From Sporolactobacillus sp. CQH2019 (GTDB taxonomy: Bacteria; Bacillota; Bacilli; Bacillales; Sporolactobacillaceae), in assembly GCF_028765345.1 (NCBI RefSeq), contig NZ_JARAJZ010000001.1, forward strand, positions 372,001 to 436,000: 64,000 nucleotides of DNA, given 5' to 3'. Under the pieces are notes generated by a model. The model did not search any database, was not told the DNA's origin, and was given only the letters and a program-made list of their open reading frames with translations. Positions 19,738-29,109 of the stretch are shown here, in pieces (position 1 is the stretch's first letter; the number at the start of each line of letters is the position of its first letter). Made by a program: the position numbers and the translations under genes.

Positions 19738-20271
19738 CACTCATGTATCTGGTCTGGCCGCGGAATGAATATGTCTTCAATTATTCCGAAGGCGATATGC
19801 TTGTGCAAGCCGCGATATAGTCCCCGAATGTTCATGCGAACGGTGATTGACTCTGCTGAAAAGGGGAAACATCCTGCGCGGTCAGACATTAAGCGGCAGA
19901 AATATCTGATATTTTTCTCTGCCCGCCGTGTATTCGTACAATCGGCAGCAGCTCGAGTGAGGCAAGCACGGCGCTGCAACGCCGATGGTTTCGGGCCAGG
20001 AGCTGGCTCGAAACCATGCAAAAAATCTCCGGAAAACCGGGCGCAGCATCAGTTATAATGAACTAGCCTCTTAACCATAGATTCATAGAGTTAACCGGAA
20101 GTTTATCGGCCGGTGTTCCTGATTTATCGGCCGGTGCAGCACATTTATCGGTCGTGGCTGAAGTTTATCATCACGGAAACGAAATGCTATCCGTTTTTCA
20201 AGAGACAGACAGCCTCGGGAAGCGGCGAATCATTCATTGGCGGCACAGTATGACAATGAGCCGAAGAGATG
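19738..20271 (-). repeat. Composite intergenic element, copy D (mini array)
   Basis: In minus polarity: head (20271-20160, matching copies A and C, with GGCGGCACAG and AATGAGCCGAAGAGAT as landmarks), only three 20-21-bp units with TTTATCGGCCGG or TTTATCGGTCG cores (20165-20102), a diverged linker, and the tail (about 19945-19738) ending near CATGAGTGC. This looks like the same element with its array contracted to three units. The open frames crossing it are not accepted as genes. Confidence 0.7.
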
Positions 20272-20484
20272 TTCTTTATTTTGTTAAACGAGCGGGGACT
20301 CTGCTGATGATGCCCGGAAAATCGGAAAAATCGGCCGATGGCAGAACGGCAGTCCGCCCGGGACCGGTCAGGAACTTTTTGTCAACAAAGTTTAATAGTC
20401 ATAACGGACTGAAAAAGCGACCGGCCGATGAATGCTATAATGTAATAAGCAAGAATCTTCACTTTTGCGCAGAGGGATGTTGGC

Positions 20485-21078
20485 ATGAAAAAATTTATAA
20501 TCCTGCTGTTCTCCCTGCTTTCCGTGATCGGCGTTTCTTATTTGCTGCTTTTTATTATTTCCAGTATATACAGTCCCCAGGCCGATCACGTTCCTTTCTT
20601 GAATGATAACCGGGTTATCAGCCCCACGATTGAAAGCTACCGGCCGCTTTTTCAGAAATATGCTGAAGCAAACGGAATCGGACAGTACACAGACTTGTTG
20701 ATGGCTTTGGCGATGCAGGAATCAAAAGGAAAATCGCCCGACATCATGCAGGCCTCGGAAAGCCTGGGCCTTCCGAGAAACACGATTAACAGTCCGGAGG
20801 CAAGCATCAAAGCGGGAACAAGCTATTTTAAAAAAGTGATGGAACGATCCGGAGGCAATGTCCGCCTGGCCCTGCAGAGTTACAACTTCGGGATCGGATT
20901 TACCGACTATGTCAGGCAGCACGGCGGCAGATTCACTGCTGCGCTTGCCGTGAAATTTTCCGAGCGGAAAGCAAAGGAGCTGGGCTGGGGAAGCTACGGG
21001 GACCCCTACTACGTCGACCATGTCATGCGCTATTACAACAATGAAAAATTAAAACAGGCGCTGACAAAGAAAAATTAA
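20485..21078 (+). CDS. Lysozyme-like peptidoglycan hydrolase, membrane-anchored
   Basis: A 197-residue protein with one N-terminal membrane segment or signal anchor (residues 4-30), then a lysozyme-like/transglycosylase domain of the CwlT N-terminal type. Seen are the region with a possible catalytic Glu (MALAMQESKG near residue 78), the repeating alpha-helical segment with SPEASIKAGTSYF, and QSYNFGIGF, a motif typical of this lysozyme family. It would cut glycan strands on the outer face of the membrane. The ribosome site AGAGGGATG is good, and a TATAAT lies about 45 bp upstream at 20436. It ends convergently with the aldehyde dehydrogenase gene. Confidence 0.82.
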   Translation: MKKFIILLFSLLSVIGVSYLLLFIISSIYSPQADHVPFLNDNRVISPTIESYRPLFQKYAEANGIGQYTDLLMALAMQESKGKSPDIMQASESLGLPRNTINSPEASIKAGTSYFKKVMERSGGNVRLALQSYNFGIGFTDYVRQHGGRFTAALAVKFSERKAKELGWGSYGDPYYVDHVMRYYNNEKLKQALTKKN

Positions 21079-21092
21079 CGGTGCGCCGAGAT

Positions 21093-21132
21093 CAAAAACG
21101 GGAAACCGGCTGTGAAACTGCCGATTTCCCGT
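21093..21132 (-). terminator. Terminator of the aldehyde dehydrogenase gene
   Basis: A 13-bp stem (21098-21110 with 21120-21132, one mismatch) followed by TTTTTGATC on the minus strand. The plus side has no T run, so it mainly serves the minus-strand gene. Confidence 0.75.
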
Positions 21133-21228
21133 CTATTTGATCCGAATTTTTCAGCGAAAAGATTGTTTGCCGGGCGATCCCTCTCCGGTTTCCGGGCGGC
21201 TCTTCTGTCAATCCGGAACGGTTCCGCC

Positions 21229-22671
21229 TCAAATTCTCAGCGAAATATATTTATGCTCCAGATACTCTTCAATACCCTCGGATCCGCCCTCGCGGCCAAG
21301 CCCGCTTTGTTTGACGCCGCCGAACGGCGCCTCGGCTGTCGACGGCAGGCCGTCGTTCCAGCCGACGATGCCGTATTCCAGTTCCTCGGAAAGCCGGGTG
21401 CCCCGTCCGACATCTTTCGTAAAGAAATAGGCGGCAAGTCCGTAAGGCGTGTCATTGGCCAGTCTGATCGCCTCGTCGATCGTTTCGAACTTCTGGATCG
21501 GGGCAACCGGACCGAATGTTTCTGTATGCATGATCTCCATGTCCTGATTCGCATTTTTCAGAACGGTCGGCTGATAGAAATAGGCGCCGTGCTCCGCAGT
21601 TCCCCTGCCGCCGGTCAGCAGTTCGGCACCTTTTTCCAGTGCATCCTTTACCTGTCCCGTTACTTTTTCATAGGCCTTGCCGTCAATCAGCGGACCAAAA
21701 TTGACGTCTTCATTCAAACCGTTGCCGACTTTCAGCGTCGACCGGACGGCAGCGACATATTTCTCTGCAAAGGCGTCATAAACTGCCGACTGGACAAAAA
21801 TCCTGTTGGCACATACACATGTCTGGCCGCTGTTGCGAAACTTGCTCGCGATCGCCTGTGCAACGGCGACATCCAGATCGGCATCGTCACAGACAATCAG
21901 CGGTGCGTGCCCGCCCAGTTCCATGGAGACTTTCTTAATCTGCTCGGCCGATGCCTTCAGCAGACGGCGCCCGACCTCCGTTGAACCGGTAAAGGTGATT
22001 TTGCGCACTTCATGGCGGGCCATGAACGCCTCGGTGATCGGGCCGGGCGCGCCGCAAATGACATTGAATACGCCCTTCGGGATGCCTGCCTGCTCGCAGT
22101 ATTCCGCTATTTTCAGGGCTGTCAGCGGTGTCTGGCGCGGCGGCCTGACAATAAAAGTACAGCCCGCTGCCAGCGCAGGAGCCATCTTGCGCGTGATCAT
22201 AGCCGCCGGAAAGTTCCAGGGAGTAATCGCCGCAACGACGCCGACCGGCTGCTTGATCACTTTAATCCGCTGATTCGCAGCCGCACCGGGAACAGTCCGG
22301 CCATAGACACGCCTTCCTTCTTCCGCGAACCACTTCAGAAATGATGCGGCATAGACAGCCTCTCCTCTTGATTCTCTGAGCGGCTTTCCGTTTTCAATCG
22401 TCATCAGCCGCGCCAGCTCTTCTTTGTGCTCAATGATGAGATTGTACACCTTCATCAGCAGATCGCCTCGGCTGCTTGCCGTCAGGTGCGACCATCCGGG
22501 AAAAGCCGCGCTTGCCGCATCGATGGCCCGCTCTGCTTCTTCCCTGCCGGCAGAAGGAACCGTGCCGATCACTTCGCCGGTCGCCGGATTCGTTACCTCA
22601 ATTTTCGACAGATCCCTGCCGGCCCATTCACCGTCAATGTAGTTCAACATGTTAAAATCATTGTCTGACAA
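21229..22671 (-). CDS. gabD: Succinate-semialdehyde dehydrogenase-like ALDH
   Basis: A 480-residue NAD(P)-dependent aldehyde dehydrogenase, closest in style to GabD. Catalytic Cys285 is in SGQTC, general base Glu251 in SMELGGHAP, and Asn153 in TPWNFP. Odd feature: the cofactor-site motif normally read VKPA(S/E)QTPL is here VRPPRQTPL, with Arg176 replacing the highly conserved Lys that holds the NAD(P) ribose/phosphate, and PR replacing A(S/E). The start is a TTG at 22671 with GGGGAGGA upstream. It stands alone, with no gabT or regulator nearby. The substrate is inferred only from overall resemblance. Confidence 0.8.
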   Translation of the reverse strand: MSDNDFNMLNYIDGEWAGRDLSKIEVTNPATGEVIGTVPSAGREEAERAIDAASAAFPGWSHLTASSRGDLLMKVYNLIIEHKEELARLMTIENGKPLRESRGEAVYAASFLKWFAEEGRRVYGRTVPGAAANQRIKVIKQPVGVVAAITPWNFPAAMITRKMAPALAAGCTFIVRPPRQTPLTALKIAEYCEQAGIPKGVFNVICGAPGPITEAFMARHEVRKITFTGSTEVGRRLLKASAEQIKKVSMELGGHAPLIVCDDADLDVAVAQAIASKFRNSGQTCVCANRIFVQSAVYDAFAEKYVAAVRSTLKVGNGLNEDVNFGPLIDGKAYEKVTGQVKDALEKGAELLTGGRGTAEHGAYFYQPTVLKNANQDMEIMHTETFGPVAPIQKFETIDEAIRLANDTPYGLAAYFFTKDVGRGTRLSEELEYGIVGWNDGLPSTAEAPFGGVKQSGLGREGGSEGIEEYLEHKYISLRI

Positions 22672-22880
22672 TTTATAGTCCTCCCCTGAAAATAGCTTAT
22701 AAAATCATGAATCCCCTTTCATTATCCGGCACACTGCATTCCGGAGCAATTAAATTGACTTCTTTTTCTGTTAAAGACAGTCATGTTTTCAATTCTTCCG
22801 GTACAGTGAATCATAGCAATCCATCCCGGCGGTCTCCTAAGCGGCCCGCGCCTTCGCAGATTTTCTAAAAGCAGCCCCGT

Positions 22881-23726
22881 CTATTTATCTTTCCTGAACA
22901 GGCCGAATACCGCCGTCGTTTCAACGACATTGGTAAAAGCAAGCGGATCGGCAAAGCGGACGACACGCTTCAAATCATAAAGCTCATAACGCGTGATCAC
23001 AATCATCAGGACTTCTTTATCCTGATTAGTGAAGCCCCCTTTCGCCGGAATGCGTGTGATGCCGCGCTCAAGCGCGGAATAAATCGCCTTCTGTACTTCT
23101 TTGCCTTTATTTGTCACAATCCATGCGGTCAGCTTGACATATCTCGTATGGATCGCGTCGACCACTCGGCTGCTCACATATAACTGGAGGAGGGTATAGA
23201 GTGCTCTGCGCCAGCCGAAAAAGAAACCCGCCGACAGAATAATCAACGCGTTGAGCGCAAACATATACACCCCGATCGGACGGTCCTTCGCACGCGACAG
23301 AATCATCGCGATGATATCCATTCCGCCGGTTGAAGCGCCGAATTTGAGTGTCAGGCCGACACCGGTTGCCTGAACCACGCCCCCGAAGACCGCATTCAGC
23401 AGAATATCGCCGGTCAGCGGATACAGCGGAATCAGAGCCATGAAAAAAGTCGTCAGCGCAACGCTGACTATACTGTACAGTGTAAAGCGATGCCCAACCT
23501 TAATCCACCCGACCCAGGCAACTGGAATATTCAGCAGCAGAAGCAAAAGCCCGGTACTGATATGGACCGCTGTCGGCTGAAGCAGCGCGGAAATCAACTG
23601 GGCAATACCCGTTACGCCTCCCGAGAGGACTTTAGCCGGAATCAAAAACAGGTTCAGCGAAGCGGCGTTGAGAAACGCACCGATCGTAACAATAGCGAGC
23701 ACCTTGATTTCATGATAGACAGCCAT
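22881..23726 (-). CDS. yitT: YitT family membrane protein
   Basis: A 281-residue protein with about five membrane segments in the first 175 residues (including LIPAKVLSGGVTGIAQLIS and GASTGGMDIIAMILS, both typical of the family) and a C-terminal soluble DUF2179 domain (KGGFTNQDKEVLMIVITRYE). The family is widespread in Bacillales, and its transport role is unproven. GGGAGGTTGGC precedes the ATG. No partner gene is adjacent. Confidence 0.88.
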   Translation of the reverse strand: MAVYHEIKVLAIVTIGAFLNAASLNLFLIPAKVLSGGVTGIAQLISALLQPTAVHISTGLLLLLLNIPVAWVGWIKVGHRFTLYSIVSVALTTFFMALIPLYPLTGDILLNAVFGGVVQATGVGLTLKFGASTGGMDIIAMILSRAKDRPIGVYMFALNALIILSAGFFFGWRRALYTLLQLYVSSRVVDAIHTRYVKLTAWIVTNKGKEVQKAIYSALERGITRIPAKGGFTNQDKEVLMIVITRYELYDLKRVVRFADPLAFTNVVETTAVFGLFRKDK

Positions 23727-24004
23727 GCCAACCTCCCTTCTCGATTACCTTTTCGAATTATTTTTGACGAAAATCAGATTGATCAGTCATCGTCCGTTTT
23801 CCACAATCGGTATTTAAAAACAATTAAATTTCCATTTTTATCACTTACAAAATTACCACATTGCCGGAAAATGCTCAAACGAAATTCCGGGCTGCTTCAA
23901 TAAGGAATACTTCCCTTAAAGGGATATTTTATCGCGTTTCCGTCAAAGCTGTAAATAGAGTGATGCTGTTTCACAAATTCAGAATGCAAGCAGGAGGTCT
24001 TTGA

Positions 24005-24565
24005 ATGAAACGTCTCTCTTTATTTTTCATTGCACCGTGCCTGGCCGCCTCCATTTTGATCCCTTCGGCAGCCCACGCGGCCGAATATCCGCCGCCGGTG
24101 CCGCACGGCAACGCTGCCCACCTTAAATCAGATCGGCAAAAATGGCTGAATCAGGTCATTGACGAGTACGCTTCCCCCGATCTGAAGACGAGGCTGAAGA
24201 AAGATCTGGCCGTCCACGAACAGCTATTAAATGAATGGAAAAAAACGCCCGCCTATCAGAAACAAAAAAATGAATGCCAAAAGAAGAGAAAAAGCTTCGA
24301 TCAGGCAGATAAGCAGAAGATCGAGAGCATTCAGAAACGGTTTGAAGAAGGAAAAATTTCCAAAAAGCAGGCTCAAAAAGAACTGGCCGCGCTCCACGGA
24401 AAACGGGCCGGAAGGCACGGCGTTTTCAGAGAGCTGAAATCCGCTGTACAGAATAAGGACCGGACCGCCGTTCAGGCTGCCCTTGAAAAGCTGGATCAGA
24501 AGCTGAAAGGATCTAATCAGCGGCTGCAGCGCAAAATTTCCGATCAAAGCGGAGCGTCATCATAA
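24005..24565 (+). CDS. Secreted coiled-coil protein, unknown
   Basis: A 186-residue protein with a clear Sec signal peptide (MKRLSLFFIAPCLAAS, cleavage after AHA near residue 26). The mature protein is highly charged, rich in Lys/Gln/Glu and probably helical, with a coiled-coil-like segment around residues 95-135 (including KRFEEGKISKKQAQKELAAL). A single mature Cys lies near residue 91. It has an ideal AGGAGGTCTTTG ribosome site and its own terminator. I recognise no family; the pattern is like small extracellular proteins of unknown role in Bacillales. Confidence 0.75.
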   Translation: MKRLSLFFIAPCLAASILIPSAAHAAEYPPPVPHGNAAHLKSDRQKWLNQVIDEYASPDLKTRLKKDLAVHEQLLNEWKKTPAYQKQKNECQKKRKSFDQADKQKIESIQKRFEEGKISKKQAQKELAALHGKRAGRHGVFRELKSAVQNKDRTAVQAALEKLDQKLKGSNQRLQRKISDQSGASS

Positions 24566-24574
24566 AAACGGCAA

Positions 24575-24620
24575 GGAGCGTCTCAGAGTCGAAAGATCGA
24601 CCGATGAGACGCTCCTTTTT
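24575..24620 (+). terminator. Terminator of the secreted-protein gene
   Basis: GGAGCGTCTCA (24575-24585) pairs with TGAGACGCTCC (24605-24615), followed by TTTTT. The apical part (GAGTCGAAAGATCGACCGA) repeats the trpS terminator almost exactly. Confidence 0.9.
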
Positions 24621-24684
24621 AATTTTATAAAAATGGATCTTTCGGCAGACCGGGGCCTTTCAAACGGCTTCGGTTTATCCTCGA

Positions 24685-27600
24685 CTATTCGGCGCTTTCC
24701 TCTCTTCTGCTTTTCCTCCCGCCGCGCAATTTCATCAAGGTTTCATAGACAATCGGGACGATGACCAGCGTCAGAATCGTCGAACTGGTTATCCCGCCGA
24801 TGACCGTGACAGCCAGGTCTTTCGAAATCAGGCCGCCGCTGCCTTCCATGCCGAATGCCAGCGGGAGAAGTGCGCAGATCGTCGCGATCGCCGTCATCAG
24901 AATCGGCCGGATTCTCGTTCCGGCAGCCTCGAGAAGGGCCTCCCTCGTTCCAAGCCCTTCTTTTTCTTTATGGATGACCCGATGGATCAGCACGACCGCA
25001 TTTGTGATGACGATGCCGATCAGCATCAGCGCGCCGATCATCGCCGACACATTGATCGTGTCACCGCTGATCAGCAGGGCAACCAGGCTGCCGATAATGG
25101 CAAACGGAAGTGAAAACAGGATGGCAAGCGGCGCCAGGCCGCCGCCAAAGGTCACGACAAGGACAAAATAAACGATGACGATCGCAGCGAGCATCGCCAT
25201 ACCGAGCTGGCTGAACGAATCACTCATTTGTTGTGTGACACCGGAGAATGAAACACTCGTCCCGCTCGGAAGCTTTATTTTATCAATCTTCTTTTTCAGA
25301 TCCGCCGTTACCCCCGATACATTCTTCGCCGTGACGTTCGCCGTAACCTGGGCATAAAATTTGCCGTTGCGTTTTGTGATCGACTGCGGCGACGATCCTT
25401 TCTGAACCCCGGCAATATCGCTTATCTTCACTTGGCTGCCGGTGGCGGATGCAACTGTCTGACGGGTCAGATCGCCGATGTTGCCGATGCCGGAATCGCT
25501 GTCGGTTTTCAGATAAACATTCAGGTCGCTGCCGGACGGCCGTTTGATCGTTGTCAGCGACTGATTATTCGACATGCTGCTCGACTGCATCAGCGCCTGG
25601 GCAATCTGGCCCGCGGAAACGCCGTACTGTCCCAGTTTTCCCTGGTCCGCGGCAATCGTGTATTGATCATAGGATTTGGAAAGGCTCGATCCGGCCTGAG
25701 AAAAATTGCCGTCTCCGGCAACAAGATCGACCAGATGATTGACTACGGGGCGAAGATCGCTCATCGAGTTTCCGTACACATACAGGGTCAGTGTGTTCGA
25801 ACTGGAACTGCCGGAACCGAAGTCCTGCAGCTGCCAGTCTCCCCGGTTCGAGACCTTTTTCAGGTTCTTGATTGTTTTGTCCTGAAGCTTTGTAAAATCA
25901 GGTGTGCTGTCTTTGTAAGAGACAAAGAAGAGGGCCTGATTAGCCGAAGACTGGAACATGGCAGTCGAACTGGAACCGCCGATCGAGTACTGCATTTTTG
26001 TCATGTTCTTGTCGGACTGCAAATATTTTTCGGCCTGACGGGCCACTTTTTCCGTATCGGCAGCGGTCTGGCCCGGATCGGGATTATAAGTGATGATCAT
26101 CTGTTTCTGTGTATCGTTCGGCAGGAAGCTGGAACCGATATGCGGAATGAGAAACAGGCTGGCAACAAAAATGACAATCGCCGAACCAAAGACGATGATT
26201 TTATGATTGAGCGCACCGTTCAGGAGCCGGCGGTAAAAGGATGCCAGCCTGCCCGGATTGTCTTCGCTGTGCGTCTTCTTTTTCAGGCCTTTGTGAAACA
26301 TACTGTCCGACAGCATCGGCACCACGGTGATCGCGACAAGCAGCGAAGCAAGCAGGGAAAAAACGATAGTCAGGGCAAAAGGCAGAAAGATCTGCCCGAT
26401 CACCCCGCTGACCATGGCCATCGGCAGGAAAACGGCAATGGTCACGATTGTCGACGACATAATCGGGATGAACATTTCGTATGCCGCTTCTCTGATCAGT
26501 TCCCTGCCTCTCAGTTTTTCTGTCGACAGCGACATTCGTCGATAAATATTTTCAATCACGACAATGGAATCATCGACGACACGCCCGATGGCAATCGTCA
26601 TCGCTCCGAGTGTCATGACATTAAGTGTCACGTTCAGCTGCTTGAGCACAAGCAGAGCGATGAGCAGCGAAAGGGGAATCGAGACAACGGAAATCAAGGT
26701 TGTCCTTATATTTCTCAGAAAGAGCAGAATGACAAGCATCGCAAAGATGGCACCGAAAATCGCTTTCTCAAGCATTGTGCTGACCGATTGCTGGATCGGC
26801 TGCCCCTGATCATACATAGAGACGGCCTGAACGCCGGAATTATTCTTTTCAAACTTGGCGATCTGCGCCTTGACGCCGTTGACGACATCCACCGTATTTG
26901 CATCCTGTCCTTTGACGACCGACAAACCGATTGACTGTTTTCCGTTCGTCCGCGAGATGGATTCCGCTTTCTGCTCGTAGGTGACATCGGCTACGTCCGA
27001 AAGGCGGACGGTCGGCAGCTGGCTCATTTGAACCGCCGCACCTTGTCCCGCGGCTGCAGCAAGTGAACGGCTGCCGCTCTGTGAGCCCGCTGCTCCCGAC
27101 TGGGTCCCGGTTCCCTGCATCGCTGCAGATCCTGCAGCGGCTCCCGTACCGGTCTGCCCGGAACTTCCCGTCATCCCCTGAGAAGAGGCTGCACCCTGGG
27201 AAACGACCGGGATCCTAATATTTTTCAAATCATTCACCGACTGAATATTGCCGCTGACAACGACCGATTTCTGGCTTTTGCCGATCGTATACAGCCCGAG
27301 CGGTGTTGACAGGTTGTCCCCCTGAATCAGGCTGACGACCGTACTTTGATTGAGTCCGTATTTTTTCAACTGGGCCGCATTGAAAGAGATCTGAACGTCT
27401 TCAGTCTGCTGTCCGGAAAGTGTGACGGAGGAAACGCCGCTCACGCTCTCAACAGCGGGGAGCAGATCATTTTGCACTTTATCGGTCAGCTGGCCCAGCG
27501 ACTGCCCTTTCCCGGTAATGCTCAGGCTGTATACCGGCATCGCGTTCATGCTGATTTTCATGACATCGGGTTTCTGTGCCTGAGCGGGCAGCGAGAGCTG

Positions 27601-27942
27601 ATCGACAACTCCTTTAATATCATTGACGGCCTGATTCATATCCTGGTTGTAGTCATATTCGACAGTAATGGAGGACATGCCTGTCGCCGATGTGGAGCTG
27701 ACATTCTGGACGCCCGGAAGCGTTTGAAGCTTCTGCTCAATCGGCTGGGTAATGCTGCTGTCGACTTCGTCAGGCGTCGCTCCCGAGTAGATCGTCGAGA
27801 CGCTGACGACCGGAATATTGAAATTCGGCATCGTCTCCATTTTCATATTCATGCCGGCATAGATTCCGCCGATAATCACCATCAGTGTGAGCAGCCAGAC
27901 GGCCAGTTTGTTGTGCATTGAAAAAGAAATTATTTTTTTCAC
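24685..27942 (-). CDS. swrC: RND-family multidrug exporter (SwrC/AcrB-like)
   Basis: A 1085-residue resistance-nodulation-division exporter with 12 expected membrane helices and two large extracellular loops. The proton-relay Asp pair is in GRVVDDSIVVIENIY. The nearest characterised Bacillus protein is SwrC (surfactin export and resistance). Odd feature: between residues of about 248 and 304 there is an insert rich in Ser, Gly, Gln and Ala (for example GMTGSSGQTGTGAAAG) inside the first periplasmic-type loop. The GTG at 27942 gives a SwrC-like start (MKKIISFSMHN); a GTG three codons earlier is possible. No membrane-fusion partner is adjacent. Confidence 0.85.
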   Translation of the reverse strand: MKKIISFSMHNKLAVWLLTLMVIIGGIYAGMNMKMETMPNFNIPVVSVSTIYSGATPDEVDSSITQPIEQKLQTLPGVQNVSSTSATGMSSITVEYDYNQDMNQAVNDIKGVVDQLSLPAQAQKPDVMKISMNAMPVYSLSITGKGQSLGQLTDKVQNDLLPAVESVSGVSSVTLSGQQTEDVQISFNAAQLKKYGLNQSTVVSLIQGDNLSTPLGLYTIGKSQKSVVVSGNIQSVNDLKNIRIPVVSQGAASSQGMTGSSGQTGTGAAAGSAAMQGTGTQSGAAGSQSGSRSLAAAAGQGAAVQMSQLPTVRLSDVADVTYEQKAESISRTNGKQSIGLSVVKGQDANTVDVVNGVKAQIAKFEKNNSGVQAVSMYDQGQPIQQSVSTMLEKAIFGAIFAMLVILLFLRNIRTTLISVVSIPLSLLIALLVLKQLNVTLNVMTLGAMTIAIGRVVDDSIVVIENIYRRMSLSTEKLRGRELIREAAYEMFIPIMSSTIVTIAVFLPMAMVSGVIGQIFLPFALTIVFSLLASLLVAITVVPMLSDSMFHKGLKKKTHSEDNPGRLASFYRRLLNGALNHKIIVFGSAIVIFVASLFLIPHIGSSFLPNDTQKQMIITYNPDPGQTAADTEKVARQAEKYLQSDKNMTKMQYSIGGSSSTAMFQSSANQALFFVSYKDSTPDFTKLQDKTIKNLKKVSNRGDWQLQDFGSGSSSSNTLTLYVYGNSMSDLRPVVNHLVDLVAGDGNFSQAGSSLSKSYDQYTIAADQGKLGQYGVSAGQIAQALMQSSSMSNNQSLTTIKRPSGSDLNVYLKTDSDSGIGNIGDLTRQTVASATGSQVKISDIAGVQKGSSPQSITKRNGKFYAQVTANVTAKNVSGVTADLKKKIDKIKLPSGTSVSFSGVTQQMSDSFSQLGMAMLAAIVIVYFVLVVTFGGGLAPLAILFSLPFAIIGSLVALLISGDTINVSAMIGALMLIGIVITNAVVLIHRVIHKEKEGLGTREALLEAAGTRIRPILMTAIATICALLPLAFGMEGSGGLISKDLAVTVIGGITSSTILTLVIVPIVYETLMKLRGGRKSRREESAE

Positions 27943-28311
27943 TGAATCCACTCCACTAAATTTTTTGATTCAATCTGCATACATTTTTCAGGACCCTATA
28001 TTATGTAATCGATCCTTTCTTCCGTTACTCCCCTTTCTGTTTCTATACTAGCCTCAGGCCGTATGGTTACGGAACAATCTGCAGGTGTACCGGCCTGTAA
28101 GACTTTCGGCGTAGTTTATAAAGCGATCCGTTAAAATCACGGATATTTATAGGATAAAGATTCTCAGTAAAGCGACTGTAAATAAAATGTAAAAGATTGT
28201 AAATCCATACCGGGTTAACGTAACTCTTAAACGCTACTATAAGCAAATAGAAGATTGCGAATCAAACAGCTCAGATTTTTCAAAAAACATTCTGCAGGCG
28301 GATGCGTGAAA
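27943..28311. other. Intergenic gap upstream of the RND gene
   Basis: AT-rich upstream region of the exporter gene. No convincing -35/-10 pair, small gene or repeat array was found. One isolated TTATCGGCCGGCAC unit, like those of the arrays, lies just beyond it inside the terminator at 28312-28351. Confidence 0.35.
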
Positions 28312-28351
28312 ATCGCGTTATCGGCCGGCACAATACAGCCAAAAACGCGAT
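28312..28351 (-). terminator. Terminator of the AbrB-ABC operon
   Basis: On the minus strand ATCGCGTT pairs with AACGCGAT around a 24-nt loop, followed by TTTC. It lies just after the permease stop. The loop contains a TTATCGGCCGG core. Confidence 0.5.
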
Positions 28352-28368
28352 CATTGAGCACATTTATT

Positions 28369-29109
28369 TTATTGCGTGTCGCTGTGCATCTTTTTATTAA
28401 AAACAACTATTGCGAGAGAAAGAAGAGCCGCTGCGTAAGCAATGACCCACCAGAGGTCGGGAAAAATCGACGCGTAGTTTCCGGCAACTGCCGACCGTGC
28501 AGCGTCTACCGCGTGGACAAACGGCAATAGATCCGCAACGGTTTTGAATGTGCCGCCGACCAGATTCAGGTCAAACCATGTTCCACTCAGCCACGCGACC
28601 AGATTGGTCAGCAATGCGCCGCAGACGCCGCCGACCTGTTTGTCCGTAAGCAGGCTTCCGGCCAGCAGTCCGACCGCGATAAAAAAGACGGCGGCAGGAA
28701 TAAGTACAATGAGTGCAAGCAATAGATTAAGAGTTGCGGACAATCCAAGGAAAAGGGAAGCAATAAAACAGATGATGATTTGCACGATCGCCATGGGTAA
28801 AAGCGGTATGGTATAACCGAGTATAAAATCGGATGCGGAAAGCGGCGAAGCGAACAGCCTGATCAGAAATGAGGTGCTTCGATCCTTGGCGATCAACATT
28901 CCGGAAAAGAGTGAAATAAAGGAAAGCCCGAAAACGGCGATACCCGGAGCCAGCTTTTCAATTTTAAACAAATCGACCGGAACGTTAGCCTGGATGGCGG
29001 ACAACAGAACGAGCAGGACCAGCGGAAAACCGATGCCGAAAGCCAGATTTAACGGGTCTCTGAGAATTTCTTTGCGATTGCGCGAAGTAAAGGCCAGCAT
29101 TTTCATCAT
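28369..29109 (-). CDS. ABC-2 type permease
   Basis: A 246-residue membrane protein with six predicted helices and an ABC-2 type layout (cytosolic N-terminal FTSRNRKEILRDPLNLAFG, then hydrophobic segments). Together with the ATPase encoded just upstream it would export a drug, lipid or peptide. The start ATG overlaps the ATPase stop by four bases (ATGA), so the two are translationally coupled. Confidence 0.88.
   Translation of the reverse strand: MMKMLAFTSRNRKEILRDPLNLAFGIGFPLVLLVLLSAIQANVPVDLFKIEKLAPGIAVFGLSFISLFSGMLIAKDRSTSFLIRLFASPLSASDFILGYTIPLLPMAIVQIIICFIASLFLGLSATLNLLLALIVLIPAAVFFIAVGLLAGSLLTDKQVGGVCGALLTNLVAWLSGTWFDLNLVGGTFKTVADLLPFVHAVDAARSAVAGNYASIFPDLWWVIAYAAALLSLAIVVFNKKMHSDTQ

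Noticed and set aside
25432-26934. A 500-codon plus-strand frame inside the RND exporter gene
   Set aside because: It lies antisense to a clear exporter gene, is rich in His/Arg/Gly as expected of a shadow frame, and has no ribosome site.
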